Positions 25,170 to 35,165 are shown, counted from the first letter of the stretch. The stretch is DNA of 64,000 bases from Lutibacter sp. (GCF_021647475.1 NZ_JAKIUR010000006.1:24749-88748); one strand, 5' to 3'. Notes: generated by a model not told the origin, from the sequence alone. Made by a program: numbers and translations.

Positions 25170-26408
25170 ATGAGAAATTTAGGCGTAAAAGTATCCATGT
25201 ATTTAAATTATTTTGTTTTTGCTATTTTACTAAATAGCGTAGGCATTGTAATTTTAAAATCACAAAACATTTATGGGGTTAATGAAGTTACAGCAAGTAC
25301 GCTTGAACTATTTAAGGATATACCAATTGCTATTGTTTCATTTTTAATAGCTTCATTTTTACCTAGAATAGGATATAAAAAATCCATGTTAATAGGATTG
25401 TTTCTAGTTACTTTAGGCTGTGTTCAAATGTATTTTTCAAATTCCTTTATGGGTGCTCGAATTTTATTTGCAACGGTTGGAGTTTCTTTTGCCTTAATAA
25501 AAATTTCGGTTTATTCAATGATTGGCTTGGTAGTGAATAACCAACATGAACACAATAGTATGATGAGTTCTATTGAAGGTGTTTTTATGATTGGCATTGC
25601 CTTAGCTTATTTTTTATTTCCTGCTTTTAATAATGAATCTGAGCCAAATTCTTGGTTAAACGTATATTGGTTGTTAGCAGCAATATCTGCAATTTCCTTT
25701 ATTATATTATTGAATATAAAGTTTGATGAAGGGCATGAAATTCCTGGTGTAAATTTAGCAGATGATGCCAAGCAAATGATGCTTTTAATGGCTAAATTAT
25801 TAGTATTAGTATTTATAGTAAGTACATTTTTTTATGTAATGGTGGAACAAGGCATTATGAGTTGGTTGCCTACATTTAATTCAAGGGTTTTAAAATTGCC
25901 AGAAAATGTTGGTATTATGATGGCGAGTATTTTAGCTATTTCATTGGCAATTGGACGATTGGCAGCAGGAGTAATCACTAAACATTTTTCATGGTTTTAT
26001 GTGGTTTCATTTAGTATGTTAATAGCCATGGCAATTGTAGTTTTTGTTTTACCAAAAACAGTTAATATAAAACCTGTTGAAATAAATAGTTTAGCAGACA
26101 TTCCTTTAATCGGTTATGTATTTCCTGTAATTGGATTGTTTATTGCACCTATTTATCCATTATTAAGCTCTGCTATTTTAAGTGTTTTGCCAAAAAAATT
26201 GCACAGTCCAATGACGGGTTTAATCGTTATATTTTCAGCTTTAGGAGGTACTTTAGGATCAAGAATTATTGGTTGGTTGTTTAAAAATATGGGAGCTGGT
26301 AAAGCTTTTTATTTTTTGTTAATTCCAATGGGATTATTAATAATTTCATTCTTTATTTTAAAGAATTTAACAGCAAAAGCAGCTAGAACTGCTGAAATTA
26401 AAGTATAA
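25170..26408 (+). CDS. Major facilitator superfamily sugar transporter
   Basis: 412 residues with about 12 hydrophobic segments in two six-helix halves. The first half has an MFS-A-like loop (SFLPRIGYKKSMLIGLFL). A second-half segment (GRLAAGVITKHFSWFYV) occupies the equivalent position. It resembles sugar:cation symporters of Bacteroidota. As first gene of an operon with a GH65 phosphorylase, sucrose phosphorylase and fructokinase, it probably moves a disaccharide from periplasm to cytoplasm, completing SusCD-mediated uptake, because phosphorolysis needs cytoplasmic phosphate. Substrate identity is inferred from context. Confidence 0.88.
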   Translation: MRNLGVKVSMYLNYFVFAILLNSVGIVILKSQNIYGVNEVTASTLELFKDIPIAIVSFLIASFLPRIGYKKSMLIGLFLVTLGCVQMYFSNSFMGARILFATVGVSFALIKISVYSMIGLVVNNQHEHNSMMSSIEGVFMIGIALAYFLFPAFNNESEPNSWLNVYWLLAAISAISFIILLNIKFDEGHEIPGVNLADDAKQMMLLMAKLLVLVFIVSTFFYVMVEQGIMSWLPTFNSRVLKLPENVGIMMASILAISLAIGRLAAGVITKHFSWFYVVSFSMLIAMAIVVFVLPKTVNIKPVEINSLADIPLIGYVFPVIGLFIAPIYPLLSSAILSVLPKKLHSPMTGLIVIFSALGGTLGSRIIGWLFKNMGAGKAFYFLLIPMGLLIISFFILKNLTAKAARTAEIKV

Positions 26409-26455
26409 AATCTGTTCTATTAAGAACAATTAAATAAAATAAATCTATATCAAAA

Positions 26456-28711
26456 ATGAATAATTGGAGTTTAACAGACGCAGATTTTAAAGAATCCTAT
26501 CAGTTAAAAGAAACCCTTTTTAGTACAGCAAATGGGTATTTAGGAGTGCGTGGTAGTTTTGAAGAAGATGTAATAAAAAATGTGCCAAGCGTAAGAGGTA
26601 TTTATATTAACGGCTTTTATGAATCTGAAGAAATTGTGTATGGCGAAAAACTTCATGGATTTCCAGATCGAAGTCAAAGTATTTTAAATGTAATTGATAC
26701 ACAAAGAATTAATTTAAAAATTAATGGTGAAAATTTTTCACTTTTTTCAGGAGAAGTCTTGTTTTATGAACGAACTTTAAATGCTAAAACAGGAATTTCT
26801 ACAAGAACCATTCATTGGAAATCTCCTAAAGGAGATGAAGTGAAATTAATTTTTAAAAGATTGGCTTCCTTTTTTCAAAGAGAGTTGTTTTTAATTAATT
26901 TTAGTATTGAGTCTCTAAATTTTACAGGTGAAATTGAAATGATTTCAACTATAAATGGCAATGTTTCTAATATTGTTGCTACAGATGATCCAAGGGTGGG
27001 AACTGCTAATGCACAAGCGTTATCGGTTGTAAATTTACTCTCTAAAAATAATCAATCCTATATTGAGGCAAAAACCAAACATTCTAATTTAAAAGTGGTT
27101 GCGGGTATTGTACATCAAATTCCTAAATCTTTTTCAGAAAAAACGCTAAAAGAAGATAAACAAATAATACATTTAATTAACGGAACAATTCAAAAAGGAG
27201 AAACCCTCAATTTTACAAAATTTGCCGTTTATACCGATACTAATCGACACAAAAATGAATTAGAACAAAATAAGGCCATTCTTAATGATGTAATTAGCAA
27301 TAACTATGGATATTATGCTGATTTGCAAAAAAAATATTTAAATGATTTTTGGAAATTAGCCGATGTTAAAATTGAAGGAGATGAAAAAATGCAGCAAGGA
27401 TTGCGATTTAATTTATTTCATTTAGTGCAATCCGTAGGTAAAGATAGATGGAGTAATATTTCAGCTAAAGGATTATCTGGTGAAGGTTATGAAGGGCATT
27501 ATTTTTGGGATACCGAAATTTATATTTTTCCATTCTTTTTATTTACTAATCCTGATTTAGCTAAAAACCTATTAAATTATCGATTTAATATTTTAGATTT
27601 TGCACGAAAAAGAGCATGTCAAATGGGTCATAATATTGGTGCATTATACCCTTGGAGAACCATTGCCGGTGACGAATGCTCACCATTTTTCCCAGCAGGT
27701 ACCGCTCAGTATCATATAAATGTTGATATTGCTTATTCCATCATTCAGTATTATAGTGTAACTGACGATATTGCATTTATGGTAGATAAAGGCTTAGAAA
27801 TGCTGATTGAAATTGCTAGGTTAATGTATCATATTGGGCATTTTAGAGAAAGTGATGGTAAGTTTTGTATTGATTCGGTTACAGGGCCTGATGAATATAC
27901 ATGTATTGTAAATAACAATTACTATACCAACGTATTAACTAAAAATTTATTTGTACAAATAGGTGATATTTGGAATGAAGTTTTTAATTCAAATAATTCG
28001 AAATTAAGTGAGTTGGTTAAAAAACTTAAATTTAAAAATCAAGAATTAAAGGATTTTTCTACTGCAGGAAAAGCAATGTTTTTACCGTTTGATAAAAAAA
28101 GAAAGTTACACCCTCAAGACGATAGTTTCTTTAACAAAAAAGTTTGGGATTTTGAAAATACACCTAAAGAAAATTATCCGCTTTTGTTAAATTATCATCC
28201 ATTAACTTTATATCGTCATCAAGTTTGTAAACAAGCAGATACTATTTTGGGACACTTTTTATTAGAAAACGAAAGTAGTTTAGAAGCCATTGAAAACGAT
28301 TATAATTATTACGAAAAAATAACAACCCACGATTCTTCTTTATCTACTTGTATATTTAGTATTATGGCAAATCGTATTGGAGAATATGATAAAGCTTATA
28401 ATTATTTTATGAATACCGCACGTTTAGATATTGATAATTTGCATCACAACACTAAAGATGGTATTCATACGGCTTGTATGGGTGGTTCTTGGATGTCCAT
28501 AGTTTTTGGTTTTGCTGGTATGCGAGTGGTTAATAGCGAGCTAAATTTTCATCCTCATTTACCAAAAAAATGGAAATATTTACAATTTAAAATAAAATTT
28601 AAAAATAGGGTTTTAGATTGTTTATTATCGCAAGATGGCATTCAAATAACCTTAGAAAAAGGAGCTCCGTTAAATGTAAATATTGATGATAAAATAATGA
28701 AAATCAGTTAA
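26456..28711 (+). CDS. Glycoside hydrolase family 65 disaccharide phosphorylase
   Basis: 751 residues, normal for GH65. The opening (KETLFSTANGYLGVRGSFEE) is the family's N-terminal beta-sandwich signature. The (alpha/alpha)6 barrel contains GYEGHYFWDTEIYIFPFF, and the catalytic acid is Glu480 in TGPDEYTCIVNNNYYTN. A phosphate-site region HHNTKDGIHTACMGGSWM occurs near residue 660. GH65 enzymes phosphorolyse alpha-glucosides (maltose, trehalose, kojibiose, nigerose and others) with inversion to beta-glucose 1-phosphate; the exact specificity cannot be read here. No signal peptide, so cytoplasmic. No beta-phosphoglucomutase gene, the usual companion, is in the window. Confidence 0.93.
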   Translation: MNNWSLTDADFKESYQLKETLFSTANGYLGVRGSFEEDVIKNVPSVRGIYINGFYESEEIVYGEKLHGFPDRSQSILNVIDTQRINLKINGENFSLFSGEVLFYERTLNAKTGISTRTIHWKSPKGDEVKLIFKRLASFFQRELFLINFSIESLNFTGEIEMISTINGNVSNIVATDDPRVGTANAQALSVVNLLSKNNQSYIEAKTKHSNLKVVAGIVHQIPKSFSEKTLKEDKQIIHLINGTIQKGETLNFTKFAVYTDTNRHKNELEQNKAILNDVISNNYGYYADLQKKYLNDFWKLADVKIEGDEKMQQGLRFNLFHLVQSVGKDRWSNISAKGLSGEGYEGHYFWDTEIYIFPFFLFTNPDLAKNLLNYRFNILDFARKRACQMGHNIGALYPWRTIAGDECSPFFPAGTAQYHINVDIAYSIIQYYSVTDDIAFMVDKGLEMLIEIARLMYHIGHFRESDGKFCIDSVTGPDEYTCIVNNNYYTNVLTKNLFVQIGDIWNEVFNSNNSKLSELVKKLKFKNQELKDFSTAGKAMFLPFDKKRKLHPQDDSFFNKKVWDFENTPKENYPLLLNYHPLTLYRHQVCKQADTILGHFLLENESSLEAIENDYNYYEKITTHDSSLSTCIFSIMANRIGEYDKAYNYFMNTARLDIDNLHHNTKDGIHTACMGGSWMSIVFGFAGMRVVNSELNFHPHLPKKWKYLQFKIKFKNRVLDCLLSQDGIQITLEKGAPLNVNIDDKIMKIS

Positions 28712-28736
28712 GTATAATTTATAAATAATAGTATTC

Positions 28737-30167
28737 TTGAAAAATAAAATTCAATTAATAACGTATATTAACCGAATTGGATGTAAAAACACTAATGAAT
28801 TAAAATCTCTTTTAACAACTGAATTAAAAGGACTTTTTGGAGGTGTTCATCTCCTTCCTTTTTTTTATCCATTTGATGGAGAAGATGCAGGGTTTGATCC
28901 AATTGACCATCAGCAAGTTGATAAAAGATTAGGTACTTGGAATGACATAAAAGAATTAAGTTCTGAAGTAGCTATTATGGCCGATTTAATTGTAAATCAT
29001 GTATCAGCAAAATCAATAGCCTTTAAAGATTATCTTGAAAAAGGGGGAAATTCTGCATATAAGTCGTTATTTTTAACTTATGATAAGGTGTTTCCAAAAG
29101 GTGCTTCGGAGCAAGATTTGTTAATGGTTTATAGACCGCGACCAGGATTTCCTTTTACTTCATTTGACTTTGCTGACGGATCAAAAAAATTAATTTGGAC
29201 TACTTTTACTACTAATCAAATTGATATTGATGTTTATAGTAAATTAGGAACTAGTTATTTAGATAATATTCTAATTACATTTCAGAAAGCAGGTATTTCC
29301 ATGATTCGTTTGGATGCTGCAGGCTATGCTATTAAAAAACAAGGAACTTCTTGTTTTATGATTGATGAAACTTTTGAGTTTATTGGCAATTTAACCAAAA
29401 AAGCTAAAAGTAAAAATATTGAAGTGTTAGTTGAAGTGCATTCGCATTATAAAACTCAAATTGAAATTGCTAAACAGGTAGATTATGTTTATGATTTTGC
29501 ATTGCCTTTATTGGTTTTAGATACCATTTTTAATAAAAATTCGAACAACTTAAAAAAATGGTTAAAAATTAGCCCTAAAAATGTAATTACAGTTTTGGAT
29601 ACTCATGATGGAATTGGTATTGTTGATGTGGCTTCTGAAAATGGAATTCCAGGATTAATAGATGATGTTACGGTAGATAAAATTGTAAATAAAATACATA
29701 ATAATAGTAAAAAAAGTAGTTTAAAAGCAACAGGTGTAGCCGCATCTAATTTAGATTTATATCAAGTAAATTGCACTTTTTTTGAAGCTCTAGCAAAAAA
29801 TGAAAATGATTATTTAATAGCACGTGCCATTCAGTTTTTTGTTCCTGGAATTCCACAAGTGTATTATGTGGGTTTATTCGCAGGCGAAAATGACTTGGAA
29901 TTACTTCAAAAAACAAATGTAGGACGAGATATTAATCGACATTATTTTACAAAAAGTGAAATTAATCAAAAAATAATAGCTACTTATTTTATAAAATTAA
30001 AAGAATTGATGTTGTTGAGAAATAATCATATTGCTTTTAATGGAGAATTTCAGTTATTAGAAACTAAAGAAAACATCTTACATATAAAATGGATTTTAAA
30101 TGAAGATTGGGCTGAACTTAAGGTAGATTTAATTTTAATGAAAATGCAAATTAATTATTCAAAATAG
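28737..30167 (+). CDS. Sucrose phosphorylase (GH13 subfamily 18)
   Basis: 476 residues starting at TTG. The N-terminus MKNKIQLITY aligns directly with characterised bifidobacterial sucrose phosphorylase, so the non-ATG start is right. Catalytic residues are all present: nucleophile Asp193 (IRLDAAGYA), acid/base Glu233 (VEVHSHY) and transition-state stabiliser Asp291 (LDTHDGIG). Other shared segments are FFYPFDGEDAGFDPIDH, YRPRPGFPFTSF and GIPQVYYVG. The enzyme converts sucrose and phosphate to alpha-glucose 1-phosphate and fructose in the cytoplasm. The fructokinase gene follows 12 bp later and handles the fructose. Closely related phosphorylases can act on glucosylglycerol or sucrose 6-phosphate, so the substrate is very likely but not certain. 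Confidence 0.93.
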   Translation: MKNKIQLITYINRIGCKNTNELKSLLTTELKGLFGGVHLLPFFYPFDGEDAGFDPIDHQQVDKRLGTWNDIKELSSEVAIMADLIVNHVSAKSIAFKDYLEKGGNSAYKSLFLTYDKVFPKGASEQDLLMVYRPRPGFPFTSFDFADGSKKLIWTTFTTNQIDIDVYSKLGTSYLDNILITFQKAGISMIRLDAAGYAIKKQGTSCFMIDETFEFIGNLTKKAKSKNIEVLVEVHSHYKTQIEIAKQVDYVYDFALPLLVLDTIFNKNSNNLKKWLKISPKNVITVLDTHDGIGIVDVASENGIPGLIDDVTVDKIVNKIHNNSKKSSLKATGVAASNLDLYQVNCTFFEALAKNENDYLIARAIQFFVPGIPQVYYVGLFAGENDLELLQKTNVGRDINRHYFTKSEINQKIIATYFIKLKELMLLRNNHIAFNGEFQLLETKENILHIKWILNEDWAELKVDLILMKMQINYSK

Positions 30168-30179
30168 AAAATATAAGTA

Positions 30180-31040
30180 ATGGAAAATTCAGTATTTAAC
30201 GTTATTGGAATTGGAGAGTTACTTTGGGATATACTACCAGAAGGAAAAGAGTTGGGTGGTGCTCCAGCAAATTTTGTTTACCACACAAAATATTTTGGAG
30301 CAAAGTCCTTTATAATCAGTGCCATTGGGAATGATAATCTTGGTGAAGAAATTATAGCTGTTTTAAATAAGAGGAATATTAATTGTTCAGTTAATAAAGT
30401 TAACTATCCAACAGGAACAGTTTCTGTAGCACTTAAAAGCGGAATACCATCCTATATAATTCATGAAAATGTAGCTTGGGATTTTATTAAATTGCAAAAA
30501 GAAGCTATTCCTATAATAGAAAATGCAGATGCTATTTGTTTTGGTACGCTGTCACAACGATCAATAACTTCTTTAAAAACCATCAAAAAAGTGCTGAGTT
30601 TAGTACCAGAACATGCTTTGAAAGTATTTGACATAAACTTAAGAGCTTTGTACTATTCCAAAGAAATAATTGAAAGTTCTTTAAAAGCAGCGAATGTTTT
30701 AAAATTAAATGATGAAGAACTAATTGTTTTAACTAAAATGTTCAATTTAAAAGGAAATCAGGAAGAATGTTGCAAACAACTTTTAAATAAATATAACCTA
30801 AAGTATTTAGCATTAACTAATGGTTCAAAAGGAAGTTTAATATTTCATAAAGATAAAATTTCAAAATTGGCTGTTCCAAAAATAAAAGTTATAGATACTA
30901 TTGGAGCTGGAGATTCATTTACAGCAGCAATGGTAATGGGAATATTAAATAAAAACACTTTAATAAAAATTCATAAAGATGCTGTAATGCATGCGGCGAA
31001 AGTCTGTGCTAATAAAGGTGCAACTCCAACTAATATTTAG
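30180..31040 (+). CDS. PfkB-family carbohydrate kinase, probable fructokinase
   Basis: 286 residues. N-terminal GELLWDILPEGKELGGAPANFVYH is the substrate-binding region of fructokinases; C-terminal DTIGAGDSFTAAMVMG is PfkB signature 2, with the catalytic Asp in GAGDS. It phosphorylates a sugar with ATP in the cytoplasm. It is the last gene of the operon, 12 bp after the sucrose phosphorylase, so its likely task is fructose to fructose 6-phosphate. A strong bidirectional terminator follows at 31231-31288. Confidence 0.92.
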   Translation: MENSVFNVIGIGELLWDILPEGKELGGAPANFVYHTKYFGAKSFIISAIGNDNLGEEIIAVLNKRNINCSVNKVNYPTGTVSVALKSGIPSYIIHENVAWDFIKLQKEAIPIIENADAICFGTLSQRSITSLKTIKKVLSLVPEHALKVFDINLRALYYSKEIIESSLKAANVLKLNDEELIVLTKMFNLKGNQEECCKQLLNKYNLKYLALTNGSKGSLIFHKDKISKLAVPKIKVIDTIGAGDSFTAAMVMGILNKNTLIKIHKDAVMHAAKVCANKGATPTNI

Positions 31041-31230
31041 TTTATTTCTATAGCTATTAAGCGTAAATTAATTTAAAATAAGTATATAAAAGACCTTGTT
31101 GTTACAATCCTCTATTCAATAACTTAACACAACTGATAGAAATTTGAACAATTTTTTAAAGATAATGATTGGAAAAACTACTGATTACAAAACCAATTAC
31201 TAAATTTAAATACAAGTGTACCTGCAATTC

Positions 31231-31288
31231 TTAATTTAAAAACCCATTGGTTTAAATATATTATTTATCCAATGGGTTTTTAAATTAA
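31231..31288. terminator. Bidirectional intrinsic terminator
   Basis: Perfect 20-bp arms (31231-31250 and 31269-31288) containing AAAAACCCATTGG and CCAATGGGTTTTT with an 18-nt loop. It sits between the convergent fructokinase and UPF0182 genes and can end both transcripts. Nothing else was seen in the gap 31041-31309. Confidence 0.85.
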
Positions 31289-31309
31289 GAAAAATTATAT
31301 AAATTTAAG

Positions 31310-34048
31310 TTAGTTATCCTTCTTTGATGTAGCCATTTTTGATAGAATTGACTTTGTCTGTTTTAATTCTTTTCCAAAACCTTCCAAATTGCCCTTTTCT
31401 AAAAAGCTAAATGCTTTATTATAATGCTCAAGTGCTTTTTGTGCATCAATAGAAATAACAGAGCTTCCATTAATTTGTGTTGACAAAGGCTGATTTGGCA
31501 AAATTGTTTGGGTAGTTTGAATATTAAAAATAGCTTTTAGTGCCTCATCAAGCGTTTTTCTCATTTCAATTTTATCTTTATAAGCAACAATAACTCTTTT
31601 CAATTCAGGAATTTGACCGCTTTCTGAGAACAGATATATTGGTTCTACATATATAAATGAATTTTTTATAGGAATAACCAATTGATTGCCTTTAATTACT
31701 TGCGAGCCTTTCTGACCCCAGAGTGTTAGTTCGGAAGAAATATCTGGTTTTTGGTTAATTCTAGCTTCAATTTGCATAGGTCCATAAATTAATTTTTCTT
31801 TTGGTAGTGTATAAACAATTAATTCACCATAATTAGGGGCATCAGATCTGGCACATAACCATGCAATCATATTATCTTTTTTAGAAGGTGTTAATGGTAA
31901 CATCAAAATAAATTCTTCATTTTTTGTTTTTGGTAATCGCATAATTATATAATAAGGAAACATTTTTTGGATTTCATTACTATATATTTCGTTTGGTGTT
32001 TCCCAATAATCTTCTTGATTATAAAACACCTTAGGATCAGTCATATGGTAAACATTATACATTTTAATCTGAGCATTAAACAAATCAGTAGGATAACGGA
32101 TATGTGATTTCAAAAAACTAGGCATATCACTAAAAGGTTTATAAAGTTTAGGATATATTTTTTGAAAAGTTTGAATTAATGGATCTTTAGTGTCAATTAC
32201 GTAAAATGAAACATTTCCGTTGTAGGCATTAATTACAATTTTTACAGAATTTTTGATATAATTAAATCCTTCTATAAAAGAATTTTGAGAAACAGGTTCT
32301 GAATATGGAAACATGGTGCTGGTAGTATATGCATCTTGAATCCAATATAAATTACCATCAGTACCAACAACCATGTAAGGTTGTCTGTCTAAAGAAAGGT
32401 AAGGGGCAAGTGTTTGAACACGTTGTTTAATATTTCGGTTAAACATAATTCTACTTTGGTTGCTAAGGTATCCTGTAAAAAGAATGTTAATATCAGAGAA
32501 TTTCCAAGCAAATATTAAGCGTTTGAATAATGAAGAAATTTGTACGCCTCCTTTACCCGCATAGTTAGTATATTTATTGTCATTTCCCTTGGGGTAGTCA
32601 AATTCTTTAGCTTTTGTATTTACCAAAACAAACTGGTCTGTTTCTTGACCATAATATATAGCTGGCTGTTTAACTTGTAAGTTTACAGAAGATTCTGGAG
32701 GAATATTTTTCACAATAAGTTTTGGCAATCCGTTTGGAGTAACTTCATTAACAGGATTCATTACAATACCATATCCGTGTGTGTATATTAAATGGTTGTT
32801 TACCCAAGTTTGTGCTCGTTCAGGAATTTGTGATTCTGGCAGTTCTCTTGATCCCACGGCAACTTCAGTATATTTATCAAAATGATAACGGTCAACCTGA
32901 ACGTTATTAAAATTATAATACAATCTAATTTCTTGTAATTGTTTATAGGTTTGTATTAAAGGTCTTCTATCCCATAAACGAATATTTTTAATGGTATTAT
33001 GATTGTCTAAAATATCTTTATAAGTTAAATCTTGAGTTACAGGGAAATCTTTAACCTTAATTTTATCCAAGCCAAAGGCTATTTGTGTAAATTTTATATT
33101 ATTTAAAATATAAGGAGTCTCTTTTTTTAGTTCGTTAGGCTTTACAATGTATTGTTCAATTACCGTAGGGTAAATCCAAACAAATCCTACCCATACTAAA
33201 ACCCATAATCCTAAAGCAGAAAAAATAATTTTTCTTTTTTTGTAAAGAGGATATAAAAATAAAAGAATAGTAATAATTAAACTAACACCAAAAATAGCCC
33301 AGTAAGCGGGAATTTGAGCATGTATATCCATATAAGAAGGTCCATAAGCTACTCCATTAGATGAATATAAGATATTAAATAATTTAATAAGATAAAGTGC
33401 TGAAAACCCCAACGCAAAAAATGCAGCCAATTGGGTTAAATGGGTTTTTACCTTTTTAGTAATATTAAAATTACCATCTGTAACATTAAAAGCATTATCA
33501 ATAAAGTAAGAGAATAAAACAGCGATAGAAGTTATAACTACCATAAAAATATACCAACTCACAATAAATTGATAAACAGGAAGTTTAAATATGTAAAAAC
33601 CTGCATCTATACCAAAAATTGGTTCTTTTAAATTAAAAGAAGAGGAATGGAAAAACTTTAAAAATTCATTCCAGTAACCTGATGCAAAAGAACCCATTGT
33701 AACTGCAAAGAAAAATATTATAACAGCCCAAAGCCATACAATTTTTTTACTTTGATATAACGATAAAATTAGTTGTCTTGGATCGTCTTTTGGAATTGAA
33801 TAATTATTTCTGCTACTACTTCCTCTATGATATGCAAGGCGAATATGAAAGCTAGAAAACAAAACAAAAATTATAAAAAACACAAAGAATGATACAATTT
33901 GAGTTGTTACAATTGTGTCAAATACAGAATTGTAACCCATGTTTTTGAACCAAAGCCAAGTGCCATAATAGTCAATAAACAAGCCGAGTAAATAAGTAAT
34001 AAAAATTAATAATATTACTGTAAAAAGTATATTTTTATATTTTTTCAT
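31310..34048 (-). CDS. UPF0182 family integral membrane protein
   Basis: 912 residues. The N-terminal third has seven predicted transmembrane helices (at about 7-24, 48-66, 102-122, 160-186, 205-225, 248-268 and 276-296), followed by a large soluble domain with WDRRPLIQTYKQLQEIRLYYNF, YTHGYGIVMNPVNEVTPNGLP, PAIYYGQ and NVSFYVIDTKDPLI, all hallmarks of UPF0182 (COG1615). Length is normal. The function of the family is unknown; it is usually a single gene in envelope contexts. It stands alone here, converging on the sugar operon, with a repeat-rich 1.1-kb region upstream. Confidence 0.9.
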   Translation of the reverse strand: MKKYKNILFTVILLIFITYLLGLFIDYYGTWLWFKNMGYNSVFDTIVTTQIVSFFVFFIIFVLFSSFHIRLAYHRGSSSRNNYSIPKDDPRQLILSLYQSKKIVWLWAVIIFFFAVTMGSFASGYWNEFLKFFHSSSFNLKEPIFGIDAGFYIFKLPVYQFIVSWYIFMVVITSIAVLFSYFIDNAFNVTDGNFNITKKVKTHLTQLAAFFALGFSALYLIKLFNILYSSNGVAYGPSYMDIHAQIPAYWAIFGVSLIITILLFLYPLYKKRKIIFSALGLWVLVWVGFVWIYPTVIEQYIVKPNELKKETPYILNNIKFTQIAFGLDKIKVKDFPVTQDLTYKDILDNHNTIKNIRLWDRRPLIQTYKQLQEIRLYYNFNNVQVDRYHFDKYTEVAVGSRELPESQIPERAQTWVNNHLIYTHGYGIVMNPVNEVTPNGLPKLIVKNIPPESSVNLQVKQPAIYYGQETDQFVLVNTKAKEFDYPKGNDNKYTNYAGKGGVQISSLFKRLIFAWKFSDINILFTGYLSNQSRIMFNRNIKQRVQTLAPYLSLDRQPYMVVGTDGNLYWIQDAYTTSTMFPYSEPVSQNSFIEGFNYIKNSVKIVINAYNGNVSFYVIDTKDPLIQTFQKIYPKLYKPFSDMPSFLKSHIRYPTDLFNAQIKMYNVYHMTDPKVFYNQEDYWETPNEIYSNEIQKMFPYYIIMRLPKTKNEEFILMLPLTPSKKDNMIAWLCARSDAPNYGELIVYTLPKEKLIYGPMQIEARINQKPDISSELTLWGQKGSQVIKGNQLVIPIKNSFIYVEPIYLFSESGQIPELKRVIVAYKDKIEMRKTLDEALKAIFNIQTTQTILPNQPLSTQINGSSVISIDAQKALEHYNKAFSFLEKGNLEGFGKELKQTKSILSKMATSKKDN

Positions 34049-34339
34049 AATTTTTGTTTTTTTGATATAATTAATAAAAACGGGTTAAAGTAAAATACCT
34101 TTGCAGTACCTTAAATCAATAATTTGAATTTTATTCTGAAGCAATAAAAATTATCAACTGGTAAAGTTAAGTATAAAATACTTATCACAAAAACAATAGA
34201 TCTTTAAACTTTAAATATTATTGTTTATACATCATTTTGAAATATTACGGTGGCATTTTTAAAAGTTTTTTAATATTTGACCTAATATTAAATTGGTTAG
34301 AGGTCAGTAGTTAGTTACATAACTAAAAATAATAATTAA

Positions 34340-34697
34340 ACTCGTTGTGCCATTTTGACTCTTTAAACTTACTGTTACGTCAATTCGAGGATTGAGACCA
34401 AAATTTTCTCAAGTGGCTGTAATGACATTACGAATTTTAAATAAGTCTGTCATTCCTGCCTACGCAGGAATGACAATTCTAAAAAAAATCATAATCTAAC
34501 TTAGATTATGATTTTTAATTAGTTAAATAAGATGTCAATGGTAGCCTGCCTGACGGCAAGGCAGGTAATTTTTTATCAAAAATTGTATCGAGAATGGCTG
34601 TTTTTAAATAAAAAACCTATTCTCGATACTAATTTTAAGCCTAAAAAGGCTAAAATTCACTCGAATTGACGAAATTTTATCAAAATGCACAACGGGT
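34340..34697 (+). repeat. Dispersed inverted-repeat element, long copy
   Basis: Ends ACTCGTTGTGCCATTTTGA and, on the other side, the complement of AACCCGTTGTGCATTTTGA form imperfect 19-20-bp terminal repeats. The distal part (about 34541-34697), including a GC palindrome CCTGCC...GGCAGG at 34545-34565 and a GTATCGAGAA/TTCTCGATAC hairpin, is nearly identical, in reverse orientation, to 57562-57763. This copy has about 150 bp of extra sequence inside (roughly 34393-34540). Confidence 0.75.
34484..34516. repeat. Perfect 16-bp-arm hairpin with terminal A/T runs
   Basis: AAAAATCATAATCTAA (34484-34499), one C, then its exact complement (34501-34516). Terminator-shaped but far from any gene end and inside a repeat island, so probably part of the mobile repeat. 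Confidence 0.6.
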
Positions 34698-35132
34698 TAA
34701 TTAATTATCTCATTATCATTAGATTACAAAACTAAAAAAAGTCTGTTCGAGCAGAGTCGAGAACTATTGGTACACTAATTAGGTCTCGACTCCGCTCGAC
34801 CTGACACTATTATTGGAATTAAAACTTACATAGTATATTTAACTACTGACCTCAAAAATTAGTTTCTTCTTCATAAAGATTTATAACATTTTGAATTATC
34901 AATTCTACTCTTTTAGAATTAGGATAAAGTGAATTGAATTTCTTATAACTTTTAATAGCTTGATGTATTTTATGAGATGTAATAAAAAAAAATAACAAAC
35001 AAATGTCTGTATTAAATTTTATCAATAATAAGAATACTATTTTGAAATAAGTTAGAAAAAAAGATAAAGTTCTTAAGGTTACATAACAAAGAATTATAAC
35101 GTGTTATTCTAAATTTATCTTATAAAACTAGT

Positions 35133-35140
35133 TATCTTTG
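35133..35140 (+). promoter_or_regulatory. Bacteroidota -7 promoter element for malic enzyme
   Basis: TATCTTTG matches TAnnTTTG, 25 bp before the ATG at 35166. A -33 TTG is not evident. Confidence 0.55.
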
Positions 35141-35165
35141 TTCAAGATTTCAAATAGAAAATATT

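Larger units (their letters stand above)
34300..34853. repeat. Composite nested-repeat island bounded by 14-bp inverted repeats
   Basis: GAGGTCAGTAGTTA (34300-34313) and its exact complement (34840-34853) frame 554 bp filled with repeats: the 34340-34697 element, a perfect palindrome at 34449-34474 (GTCATTCCTGC arms), a 16-bp-arm hairpin at 34484-34516, and TCGAGCAGAGTCGAGA-type arms at 34747-34762 and 34784-34799 (15 of 16 matching). No gene is visible in the whole 34049-35165 gap; apart from these repeats and the promoter at 35133 I see nothing. Confidence 0.7.
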
